This document shows, piece after piece, positions 35,493 to 43,986 of a DNA stretch of 64,000 bases. Within the stretch, counting starts at the first letter, position 1; each line of letters starts with the position of its first letter. This DNA is from Deltaproteobacteria bacterium (GTDB lineage Bacteria; Myxococcota_A; Polyangia; HGW-17), in the NCBI GenBank assembly GCA_016937155.1, contig JAFGWM010000051.1, positions 1-64,000 on the forward strand, written 5' to 3'. The position numbers were made by a program, and so were the translations under genes. Below the pieces are notes generated by a model. That model was given only the letters and a program-made list of their open reading frames with translations, did no database searches and was not told the DNA's origin.

Positions 35493-36437
35493 CTAAAACT
35501 CCCCGGAAATTGCATCCAGCAGACTGGATTTATCACCTGTGAATTTACAGATTCCCCAGTTATCCATAACAGGTGGAACATCACAACCATGAAATATACA
35601 TCTGTTTCTACCAGTAAAAACTGGCATAATCATTTTCATTTCGGAAAAATCAAGACCAAAGAAAATTATTCTGGACATATTCAGGAATTTTCCTGAGATA
35701 AAAAATTCACTGATATTCTCATATTTTGATTTATCAAATGCAAAAAGCGAGCACACTGGGATTTCGTTTTCCATACTGAAATTATCAAATATTTCCAACT
35801 CTGCCTTTTCTTTGCTACCCAGAACAATCATCGTATCTTCCTGAATCCATGGTCCGCTGTCAGTAACGTTTATTATATCCCCTTCAAATGGCTCTTTTTC
35901 AACAATAACTTCTATATCACTAGTTTCACTGGGTATTTTCAAAGGGTCTCCATACACAACAGCAACTACAGGCTGCTCTATATCTTCTTCTATGTATGTT
36001 ATTTTATCCCCGAATAACCGATCCCTTATGCAAAGCTCCACTTCATCCCTGAAATAAATCACTCCATCCTGAACATAAAGCCCTCTGATTTTTCCTGTGA
36101 CCCAAGCAGCAAGTTCCCGAGAGGAAACTGTATTCCCAAAAAGCATAATGTTTGGAGGAAATTTGGACAAAATTGAGGTGAGGCTATCTTTTATTGCATT
36201 AATCCGAAGTGGAGGAGGAGCGCCATCTGTACTGGCCACAATTAACTTATCGGTTTTATAAGCGCTTAACTGATACAATAGACTTTGATTTGAACCATTT
36301 ATTTCATCAGTTGGCAGGACACTGTAAAGAGTCGCTCCCATTTTTGAAGCAATAACTCTTCCAGTCTCGAGAGCATGTAGACAGGATCCCACAATAGTAC
36401 CCTCGTGAGACTCAATGAAAACCAGTAGATTGGCCAC
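35493..36437 (-). CDS. EtfA-like protein lacking the canonical FAD-binding motifs
   Basis: The N-terminus LLVFIESHEGTIVGSCLHALETGRVI and the following TRP-like stretches resemble the alpha subunit of electron transfer flavoprotein. The C-terminal third has the length of the EtfA FAD domain, but the signature elements are missing: no GRG, no SR pocket, no Q-x-G-x-T-G-K, no SGAIQH. Starts: TTG 36440 or GTG 36437; the GTG has AAGGGG 6 nt upstream and is preferred. It pairs with the EtfB-like gene downstream. A degenerate, possibly non-redox Etf is the simplest reading. Confidence 0.65.
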   Translation of the reverse strand: MANLLVFIESHEGTIVGSCLHALETGRVIASKMGATLYSVLPTDEINGSNQSLLYQLSAYKTDKLIVASTDGAPPPLRINAIKDSLTSILSKFPPNIMLFGNTVSSRELAAWVTGKIRGLYVQDGVIYFRDEVELCIRDRLFGDKITYIEEDIEQPVVAVVYGDPLKIPSETSDIEVIVEKEPFEGDIINVTDSGPWIQEDTMIVLGSKEKAELEIFDNFSMENEIPVCSLFAFDKSKYENISEFFISGKFLNMSRIIFFGLDFSEMKMIMPVFTGRNRCIFHGCDVPPVMDNWGICKFTGDKSSLLDAISGEF

Positions 36438-36460
36438 CAATAACCCCTTATAATGCTAAA

Positions 36461-36973
36461 TCATTCAAGTCCGTAACGCACCTTGATTTTTTCGAGAGTA
36501 TTCTGATACTCGATATCCCAGGTGGTGGTTCCTTCCTCAAGATTTTTCATTCTTTTTCGAACTTCTGCATCAATCTCATCATCCAGAGACATATGTTTCT
36601 GCAGTATAGGTTCAATTTTATTTCTTAATTCAAAATCTTCAGTGAAAATTTCATCAATATTGTTTGACTGCATAAACATTTCAACCATCTGGACACTGAT
36701 GTATCTTACACCCTCCTCACCAAACTGAAAACCTCTCTCATCAGCAAGTGTTTTTTTCAGTCTACCCAGACTTGAATATGGAAGTTTAGCACTTATCAGA
36801 CGTTCCTTGGCTTTTTCGGTTATCTCAATACTGAGCCTGAGGTACTCATTGAGAACCGACTCGGCATCAAGTGAAGCTTCATCAGGATTTTCCACTTCGA
36901 TATCACCGTCTTCTGCCAACTTAAGCACAATATCTTTTGCTATCAGGGGAATTCTATCTCTATAAAGTCGCAT
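36461..36973 (-). CDS. DUF507 family protein
   Basis: This 170-aa, charged, helical protein matches the DUF507 pattern: MRLYRDRIPLIAKDIVLKL at the start, and a second copy-like segment at about 85-120. The family occurs in thermophiles and delta-proteobacteria, and no activity is known. It lies between infC (9 nt) and the EtfA-like gene. In many bacteria rpmI and rplT follow infC; here this gene does instead. The ribosome-binding site is weak (AGAG). Confidence 0.85.
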   Translation of the reverse strand: MRLYRDRIPLIAKDIVLKLAEDGDIEVENPDEASLDAESVLNEYLRLSIEITEKAKERLISAKLPYSSLGRLKKTLADERGFQFGEEGVRYISVQMVEMFMQSNNIDEIFTEDFELRNKIEPILQKHMSLDDEIDAEVRKRMKNLEEGTTTWDIEYQNTLEKIKVRYGLE

Positions 36974-36982
36974 TTCGTTTCT

Positions 36983-37534
36983 CTATTTCTTGCTTTTCTT
37001 CGAGCCGGATGGTGGTGCCACCAGCATGGAAACAGCACGACCTTCTCTATTAGGTCTCTGCTCGATATCAACTGTATCTCCCAGAATTTCAATAATTTTA
37101 TCAAGTAGTGCAAAACCAATATCAGGATGGACAATCTCACGACCACGGAAAACAACCACTATTCTGATTTTATCACCATTTTCAATGAACTTCTTGATAT
37201 GGTTCAGTTTGAAATCCATATCATGAGCATCTGTTTTCGGTCTGAATTTAATTTCCTTCACCGAGACATGGGTAGCATTCTGCCTCCGGACCTTGTCCTG
37301 CTTAGCTTTTTCATATTTGAACTTGCCATAGTCCATAATTTTGCAGACAGGTGGATTTGCCTTGGGGCTGACCTCAACCAGATCCAACCCTTTTTCTTCT
37401 GCAATCAAAACAGCATCCCTTGTGCTGATCACACCCAACTGATTACCTTCGGCATCAATACAACGAACCTCCGGAACACGTATCTGTCTGTTAATACGGT
37501 GTTCTTCACTCTTTGCGCCTCTTTGCTGTCTAAT
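36983..37534 (-). CDS. infC: translation initiation factor IF-3, AUU start codon
   Basis: IF-3 binds the 30S subunit and checks the start codon and initiator tRNA. The N-domain (HRINRQIRVPEVRCIDAEG, then GVISTRDAVLIAEEKGLDLV), basic linker (YEKAKQDKVRRQN), and C-domain (VKEIKFRPKTDAHDMDFK, RIVVVFRGREI) are complete at 183 aa. The start is ATT at 37532-37534, 6 nt after AGGAGG, giving the complete family N-terminus; later ATG-like starts would cut off the N-domain. AUU is the known autoregulatory start of infC. It is preceded by thrS, whose stop overlaps the ribosome-binding site. Confidence 0.95.
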   Translation of the reverse strand: MRQQRGAKSEEHRINRQIRVPEVRCIDAEGNQLGVISTRDAVLIAEEKGLDLVEVSPKANPPVCKIMDYGKFKYEKAKQDKVRRQNATHVSVKEIKFRPKTDAHDMDFKLNHIKKFIENGDKIRIVVVFRGREIVHPDIGFALLDKIIEILGDTVDIEQRPNREGRAVSMLVAPPSGSKKSKK

Positions 37535-37535
37535 G

Positions 37536-39281
37536 TTACACCTCCTTTGTTATTTCAGGCCATTTAGCCTGCTCACTCATTATATCCAAGAATTCTTCAA
37601 TTGAAACAGAAGATTCAGATTTTCCACCAAGATATCTCGGAGTCACACTTCGTGTCTCAGATTCCCTTGCACCTGCAATAAGAGTGCAAGGAACTTTCTG
37701 TAACTGGGATTCACGTATTTTAAAACTTAGTTTTTCATTTCTGAGATCAGCTTTTACTCTGTATCCGTGAGATCTCAAAATCTCACATGCTTCGGTAGCC
37801 CACTCATCCTGATCACTCGTGACTGTTACAATTCTCAATTGCTCAGGAGCAAGCCACATAGGGAACTTACCCGCATAATGTTCAATAAGGATACCAAAAA
37901 ACCTTTCGATACTTCCTAAAAGTGCCCGGTGAACCATAATCGGTCTTACTTTTGTTCCTTCATTTGATATATATGTCATATCAAAGCGTTCAGGAAGATT
38001 AAAATCAAGTTGAATAGTCGAACACTGCCATTCTCTGTTCAGAGAATCCTTGAGTGCAATGTCAATTTTCGGTCCGTAAAAGGCTCCACCACCTTCATCG
38101 ACTTCATATTCCCCACCCCACTCCTCAAGAACTTCTCTGAGTCTTGCTGTTGCCTCATCCCAGATTTCATCAGAGCCTGTATATTTTGATTCAGGTTTTG
38201 TAGAAAGTCTGCAGATGAAATTTTCAAATCCGAATGCTTTCAGCATTTTAAGACTGAAATCAAAAACTCTGGTGAGTTCACTTTTCATCTGATCCTTACG
38301 GAAGAAAATGTGCGCATCGTCCTGGGTAAATCCTCTAACCCTGAACAAACCATGCATAACACCACTTCTTTCATACCTGTAAACAGTTCCAAGCTCAGCC
38401 CATCTTAAAGGAAGGTCTCTGTATGAATGAAGTGAATTTTTATAAACCATTATGTGATAGGGACAATTCATGGGTTTTACAAGATATGTCTGTCCATCGA
38501 TTTCCATACCGCTGAACATACCCTCCTTGTAAAAGTCCAGATGACCGCTCTGTTTCCAAAGCTCATCTCTGGCTATGTGAGGAGTATAAACTATGTCATA
38601 TCCATGATTCTCATGCTCACCTCTCCAGAAGTCTTCCAGTGTTTTTCTTATTTTTCCCCCTCGTGGATGCCATAAAACCAGTCCACCCCCGATTGTTTCG
38701 GTGATACTGAACAGATCCAGCTCTTTTCCAAGCTTGCGATGATCCCGTTTCTGAGCTTCTTCAAGCCACATCAGGTGAGCTTTCAGAGCCTTTCGGTCCT
38801 CAAATGCTGTACCATAAATACGCTGCAGCATCTTGTTATTTTCATCACCACGCCAGTAGGCACCGGCAATACTAAGAAGTTTATATGCCTTAATCTGTCC
38901 TGTACTGTCAACATGAGGGCCACGACACAGATCCATGAAATCCCCATGTTTATAAATTGTTACAGTTTCATCTTCCGGTATTGCGTCTAACAGTTCCAGT
39001 TTGTATGACTCTCCCATCTCAGAAAAAATCCTGTGAGCCTCCTGTCTGGACACTTCAATTCTTTCGAATGGCAGATTTTCTCCAATGATCTCCTTCATTT
39101 TTTCTTCTATTTTTACGAGATCATCCTCGGTGAATGAAGCCGGAACATCGAAATCATAATAAAATCCATTGTCAATAGAAGGACCTATTGTAATTTTTGC
39201 CTGTGGAAACAATTGTTTTACAGCATCAGCCATTACGTGGGCTGTTGAATGCCTGATTGTATCTATAGAAAATTTGCTCAT
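37536..39281 (-). CDS. thrS: threonyl-tRNA synthetase lacking the N-terminal TGS domain
   Basis: This class II synthetase charges tRNA-Thr. It begins directly at the editing (N2) domain: TIRHSTAHVMADAV with the HxxxH pair, and the later C of DLCRGPHV. The catalytic core shows the zinc-binding Cys and His (MNCPYHI), motif 2 RYERSGVMHGLFRVRGF and motif 3 MVHRALLGSIERF, then the anticodon-binding domain (VTVTSDQDEWA). At 581 aa it lacks the about 60-aa TGS domain; an in-frame stop lies 21 nt upstream of the ATG, so TGS is truly absent. AAGGA precedes the ATG. Confidence 0.97.
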   Translation of the reverse strand: MSKFSIDTIRHSTAHVMADAVKQLFPQAKITIGPSIDNGFYYDFDVPASFTEDDLVKIEEKMKEIIGENLPFERIEVSRQEAHRIFSEMGESYKLELLDAIPEDETVTIYKHGDFMDLCRGPHVDSTGQIKAYKLLSIAGAYWRGDENNKMLQRIYGTAFEDRKALKAHLMWLEEAQKRDHRKLGKELDLFSITETIGGGLVLWHPRGGKIRKTLEDFWRGEHENHGYDIVYTPHIARDELWKQSGHLDFYKEGMFSGMEIDGQTYLVKPMNCPYHIMVYKNSLHSYRDLPLRWAELGTVYRYERSGVMHGLFRVRGFTQDDAHIFFRKDQMKSELTRVFDFSLKMLKAFGFENFICRLSTKPESKYTGSDEIWDEATARLREVLEEWGGEYEVDEGGGAFYGPKIDIALKDSLNREWQCSTIQLDFNLPERFDMTYISNEGTKVRPIMVHRALLGSIERFFGILIEHYAGKFPMWLAPEQLRIVTVTSDQDEWATEACEILRSHGYRVKADLRNEKLSFKIRESQLQKVPCTLIAGARESETRSVTPRYLGGKSESSVSIEEFLDIMSEQAKWPEITKEV

Positions 39282-39406
39282 GATAATACTTTCCTTCCGG
39301 AGTTAGACCAACTCGCCCCTGATAAAACAGATTCAGTATATGGATTAGGAAAAGGAGTCACTGCTCGTGAAAAATTCATATCCTCAAATAATACGTCGTT
39401 TATTTG

Positions 39407-39478
<72 letters not shown>

Positions 39479-39652
39479 TCAGCTGTATCTTCTAGTATTG
39501 TAACAAGTGGATTTTGTCAAGATGAAAAAGACACATAGTGTAAACTCCGTACTTAAATCAATACTTCCACTAATATCTTTTTTGAATATCTAGATAGAGT
39601 TTATAGCAAACCAGCTTCATGATTAAACACATTTACCAACTAAAGGCTCTGT

Positions 39653-40168
39653 CTATCTGAGTGATTTTAAGTATGAAGTGGCTTTTTGAAGTAATTTGTT
39701 CACACGATTTTCATGAAGCCTTACTCCAGGTTTTTTTTGACAAATTTCTGGAATCAAAGCAGGAATAACATAAGAAAGCGTTTTGAGAATTTTATGATAA
39801 ACAGGACAGATTCCGCATTTATTTGCCGGATCCATGCGGGTTATATCATCCTTCAGTTTCTCAGATATTTTCTGGTATTCATCAGTCAGCAGAGCCGGAG
39901 ATTTATCTGATTCATTTTCACATATTTCCTTTATATCCGCTCTGAGTCTTTCATTCATTTTTTTTATTTTTTTTAATATTTTCCTGTGAACATCCAAATT
40001 TTTCAGGTCAAACCTGTTCTGGTTATCAGTGAAAAGTTGTTTTTCAGGGATTGAAATAAAAATATTTCCACTTACCGGAGCACCTTCAAAAGCTTCAACG
40101 CTGTTTTTCCCACAGGATGATAAGACAAAAATAAAAATAGCAGACACAAAATTTCTGAAATTTTTCAT
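39653..40168 (-). CDS. small lipoprotein of unknown function
   Basis: Signal peptide with lipobox VLSSC, then a 150-residue helical, charged domain (KIKKMNERLRADIKEICENE, YQKISEKLKDDITR) with a C-x2-C (CGIC) and other Cys residues. I recognise no family. It lies in a cluster of lipoprotein genes and ends 174 nt before the tRNA gene. The short size and Cys content may mean a disulfide-stabilised periplasmic protein. Confidence 0.7.
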   Translation of the reverse strand: MKNFRNFVSAIFIFVLSSCGKNSVEAFEGAPVSGNIFISIPEKQLFTDNQNRFDLKNLDVHRKILKKIKKMNERLRADIKEICENESDKSPALLTDEYQKISEKLKDDITRMDPANKCGICPVYHKILKTLSYVIPALIPEICQKKPGVRLHENRVNKLLQKATSYLKSLR

Positions 40169-40237
40169 AAACCGGATTTTATCTTTTTTTTCTCAGGAAG
40201 CAAAATTAAATGGAGAGAAGGGAGAATTCAACTTAAG

Positions 40238-41563
40238 CTAGAATGTGCATTCTTCGCCCTGAACAGTTCCGAGAGGGAAATCCACTGTAAGAGTATATTC
40301 GCCACAGGTGCTTCCGGCTCCATATACTTTGACATAGAAGTTAAGATCGTCTGTCTGACCACAGAGCCCTTCCCAATTGAGATATACTTCATTCTCATAA
40401 CTTGAAAAAGTGAGACCGGCTGGTTCGTCTTCACATGTACCGGTAGGATCTTCATCATCAGGCCAAACAGCAATAACATCAAATTCAACATCATTATCAT
40501 CTGGATCCACTACGCTGATATAAATGCTGTAACACTCATAGCCGTCACCTGTAAGCATATAATATGAACAGAGAGCATAATCTGAAATTTCAGCTACAGG
40601 GAATATGTAGTAATCATAATCATCAGTTAAATTACTGTGATAAATGGATGCAGTCTTTACAACAGGATCATCACCCTCCTCTATTGCAGGCATATGCATT
40701 TTTGCCTGGCTGCAGTTGTCATTTGGCTCATAGCTGTCTTCGGGAAGACCGTTATCTACAATACCATCACAGTTATCATCAACACCGTTGCAGATTTCTT
40801 CCGGAACAGCAGGACATGCGGGGAAACTTCCACCTGTGCAACTAACAGGATCGGCACCGCAGCAATCCTGTGTATCACCTTCATTACATGCACAACCTTC
40901 ATTTACGCTGCCGTTACAGTTTTCATCAGCGCCATTTGCATCACAAACTTCATCAGTTGCAGTTACTTCACCAAGGCAGCTCCCTGACCACTCGCAACTT
41001 TCAGTACATAATTCGGTTCCACTAACACATTCACCGACATCACTGCCACAAGTTCTGGATGAACCTCGAGCACATTCCATGCCTTCGCCATCATCAACAG
41101 TACCGTTACAGTCATTGTCAATACCATCACATACTTCTGTTGTGGGCTGAGGAGCAGTACAGTTTTCCCAGGAACCATTCACACAGATTTCATTTCCGAT
41201 ACCACAATCATTGTTACATGGCCGCGTGAGGTCTTCATCAACCTCACCATTACAGTTGTTGTCAACACCATCACAGTCTTCATCAGTAGGAAGAACTGCT
41301 CCAACACACTCTGTACCCCAGTTACCGGTACTGTCACAAGTCTGAGTACCAGGGCTACACTCACCAACGTTACTGCCACATTCTCTGGTTGCTCCAGGTG
41401 TACAATCACCACAGCCGTTGTCAATAATTCCGTCACAATCATTATCAACACCGTCACATACTTCTGTTGTTGGTGTACAGCCTGATGTTGTGTCGTCATC
41501 ACAACCCACTGCAGCGCCCATGAAAACTAATGAAGAAACAATAATCAATGATTTCCTGAACAT
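40238..41563 (-). CDS. MopE-like lipoprotein with putative metal-binding repeats, 441 aa
   Basis: Signal peptide with lipobox AAVGC. Repeats of the putative metal-binding kind follow, with Asp/Asn-rich Cys loops: VCDGVDNDCDGIIDNGCGDC, DCDGVDNNCNGEVDEDL, VCDGIDNDCNGTVDDGE and EEICNGVDDNCDGIVDNG, linked by ECGSNVGECSPGTQTC-type Cys-rich linkers. The Asp/Asn positions suit calcium. The C-terminus from about 280 looks like a beta-sandwich domain (PVAEISDYALCSYYML). ATG at 41563 has AAAGGAGG 6 nt upstream; an earlier in-frame start at 41674 is less likely. A surface or secreted role is inferred. Confidence 0.85.
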   Translation of the reverse strand: MFRKSLIIVSSLVFMGAAVGCDDDTTSGCTPTTEVCDGVDNDCDGIIDNGCGDCTPGATRECGSNVGECSPGTQTCDSTGNWGTECVGAVLPTDEDCDGVDNNCNGEVDEDLTRPCNNDCGIGNEICVNGSWENCTAPQPTTEVCDGIDNDCNGTVDDGEGMECARGSSRTCGSDVGECVSGTELCTESCEWSGSCLGEVTATDEVCDANGADENCNGSVNEGCACNEGDTQDCCGADPVSCTGGSFPACPAVPEEICNGVDDNCDGIVDNGLPEDSYEPNDNCSQAKMHMPAIEEGDDPVVKTASIYHSNLTDDYDYYIFPVAEISDYALCSYYMLTGDGYECYSIYISVVDPDDNDVEFDVIAVWPDDEDPTGTCEDEPAGLTFSSYENEVYLNWEGLCGQTDDLNFYVKVYGAGSTCGEYTLTVDFPLGTVQGEECTF

Positions 41564-41964
41564 ATAAATCCTCCTTTCAGGAAAAATAGTCATAACAAAT
41601 ACAACCCTCTCCAGTTGAACTCCAGTATCTTCGTCCGTGAAAAAACAGATGTTTACTGACAGCTTTGTTCTCATACATTTTGAGGGTAAAGTTGCAGGGT
41701 TTATAAATAGGGTTGAACAGCAGTAATGTCAATAAAAATTTCTTTTGTAATGACTATTAAATTTCTTTTAAATATTCGGCAGATTGCTTTTTTATTACTC
41801 TGTGTTTTTTAGTAATGTAGATTTCATAATCAGTAAACGAAAATGTATTAATTTAGTTCTGTGTATACTCCCTCCAAAATCTTCACCCGAAATTCCTCAC
41901 TTGCTTTTACCAAATTTTCAACTACAGTATCTCACCTGTTTTGGGGATAACATCGGAGCTTTTG
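41564..41964. other. 401-nt divergent intergenic region between lipoprotein genes
   Basis: No gene is convincing here. It lies between the divergent MopE-like and Cys-rich lipoprotein genes. A plausible plus-strand promoter is TTGCTT (41901-41906) with TACAGT (41923-41928), spacing 16 nt. The stretch is A/T-rich, with no clear inverted repeat, so control of the two genes is unknown. Confidence 0.4.
41901..41928 (+). promoter_or_regulatory. possible promoter of the first Cys-rich lipoprotein gene
   Basis: TTGCTT and TACAGT are separated by 16 nt (the -10 matches consensus at 4 of 6 positions). They end about 36 nt before the ATG at 41965, with GGAG 7 nt before that ATG. This is a match by eye only. 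Confidence 0.35.
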
Positions 41965-43887
41965 ATGAATAAAATTTATACTGTATTTTTCTTACTGTTA
42001 TTTTCAGTTATCTCCTGTGGTGAGCCTGCCATTGTTGACAGAACCTACATTTGTAACACCAGTGATGAATGTCCTCCAAACCAATGGTGTGTAAATTATT
42101 TTGCCGTTTCTTTTATAAATGGCGATATGTCAACATATCCGGATCCAGTTGTTGCCAGCATAAATCTGCTGGGGCTCACTCCTGAAAATTATTATCACGG
42201 TATTTGCTGGCTTAAGGAAAACATCGGGCTTGGGCCCGATAAAATTGCTGTTGAGGTGTGCGACAACAACAGGGATGATGATGGAGATGGCAGGATTGAT
42301 TGCGATGATCCTACGTGTTTAAACCATTACTCCAAAGCATGTATTTCTCAGGGTTTTGAATCAAGAGACAGTTGTTCTATTCATGACACATCATCAAATG
42401 AGGCATATGTGTACAACCAAGCTTTTGAACACATGGATGATGGAGAATACTGTCTTCCACTGAAACTGCCTGGTAATGGAGAGGATCTCTGGATACCTGA
42501 AACCGGTGAGTTTTTATATCCCGGGGATCACTACATTATGAATTCGGATGGCATAACGGTATTTTTCAATGAATATACTGATAAGAAGCCGTTTCTGATG
42601 TGTGGTCCAGGCTGTAAAATAGCTATTTACTCACCCATTATTGGTAAACCTGGTTATTCCATCAGTTATGATACATGCAACGGTACCGAATTAGACAGTT
42701 GGGAATGGTGTGATTCACTGACCATAAGACCAGGAATAAAATGTACTTCTTTCGGCTACAACTCAGGAAATCTGAAGTGCGGTGATGATTGCTCGCTGGA
42801 TTTCAGCAGTTGTGAAGACTATTCCTCAGACAATGAAGGTGCCTGCAATGCAAATGATACTTTCAGGTGCAGTGAGATAAATTCTGGTGAACCACCACTT
42901 TGGGCCATGGAATGTGTTGAACAGAATCCAGGAGAATACATCTGGAAACCTGTGAAAAACTGCGGTCTTTTTCCTGAGAACGAGTTTTGTATCAAGTCAT
43001 GCGGAAGCACTATCTCTCAATGCAACAATGGGGACTTTCGCTGTGGCAACCCAACGAATGGAGAAAACCCCAACCACGTATTCATTTGTGATGAAAACAA
43101 CATGTGGGTTGATACTACGGATTGTCTAGTTACTCAAGAGGAGACCGGATGTGAAGCATGTGCACCTCCATGTGATACTTCAACCTATATGACGTGCGGT
43201 TTTGATTATGATCTCACGGTTCCAGGTGGTGTTTACACCTGCACCCAAGTGGATAGTGGTTCAAGTGTATGGGTATTCAACACAGATTGTAATTCTAATC
43301 CGGATTTTGAATTCTGCTTAAATAATAACAACTGTCAAACCACCTTTTCGGACTGCGGAAACAATTTGAGAGAAGGTGAAGAGGAATGCGATGGAACCGA
43401 TGTAATTGCCAACCTGCCTTGTTCATCCTTAGGAAATGAATTTTCAGCTGGGTCTTCATCATCGTGCACTGCCAGTTGTACTTACGACAGAGCACAATGT
43501 TTTACAAACAGCTGCAATAATGGCACACTGGAAGTAAATGAATGGTGTGAAAACTCAGTTGAAAACGGTCTGAATTGTGGAATGTTTCTTGGAGGCTTAA
43601 CCTCGGCCTGGCAAACAGCACCTGTGTCGTGTATGTGTACGTCTGATGGCTACGCTCTGCCGGATCTTGAGGGTTCTTGCCCTGAGCCTGGAGCAGATCT
43701 GCCTTTATGTGACAATGTATTTGAACCGTTTTGCAGTAACGAAGATGGAACAGGGATACAACCGGAAGGTTTCGTGATGAATTGCTCAATATACGACAAT
43801 ACTGGTTTCAGGTACCTTGAGATTTCACAAAGATGTGAAAATGGTAATGTCTGCATGACTGGTGAAGGCTGTATACCATATCGTTAG
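41965..43887 (+). CDS. Cys-rich lipoprotein A (tandem paralogue pair), 640 aa
   Basis: Signal peptide with lipobox SVISC followed by GEPAIVDRTYIC. The rest holds many paired Cys and one EF-like acidic loop, VCDNNRDDDGDGRIDCDD, a motif of proteins with putative metal-binding sites. The neighbour at 43987 shares its order: CGEPAVVDKTYIC, CVNYFAVSF, TYPDPVVAS, YYHGICW and NGEWC-type repeats, so the two are tandem paralogues. The family is not recognised beyond the motif. The start is ATG with GGAG 7 nt upstream. Confidence 0.8.
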   Translation: MNKIYTVFFLLLFSVISCGEPAIVDRTYICNTSDECPPNQWCVNYFAVSFINGDMSTYPDPVVASINLLGLTPENYYHGICWLKENIGLGPDKIAVEVCDNNRDDDGDGRIDCDDPTCLNHYSKACISQGFESRDSCSIHDTSSNEAYVYNQAFEHMDDGEYCLPLKLPGNGEDLWIPETGEFLYPGDHYIMNSDGITVFFNEYTDKKPFLMCGPGCKIAIYSPIIGKPGYSISYDTCNGTELDSWEWCDSLTIRPGIKCTSFGYNSGNLKCGDDCSLDFSSCEDYSSDNEGACNANDTFRCSEINSGEPPLWAMECVEQNPGEYIWKPVKNCGLFPENEFCIKSCGSTISQCNNGDFRCGNPTNGENPNHVFICDENNMWVDTTDCLVTQEETGCEACAPPCDTSTYMTCGFDYDLTVPGGVYTCTQVDSGSSVWVFNTDCNSNPDFEFCLNNNNCQTTFSDCGNNLREGEEECDGTDVIANLPCSSLGNEFSAGSSSSCTASCTYDRAQCFTNSCNNGTLEVNEWCENSVENGLNCGMFLGGLTSAWQTAPVSCMCTSDGYALPDLEGSCPEPGADLPLCDNVFEPFCSNEDGTGIQPEGFVMNCSIYDNTGFRYLEISQRCENGNVCMTGEGCIPYR

Positions 43888-43986
43888 AATAATCATTTTT
43901 CATGCAAGACAATTTAAACTGGCACTTGATTTTACACCTGTTATATATTAAGTAGAGTGTATGGTCCAACCAATCCGGAGTACAAA

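Noticed and set aside
39282-39406. T-box or other leader riboswitch upstream of thrS
   Set aside because: No T-box sequence, specifier loop or terminator structure was seen.
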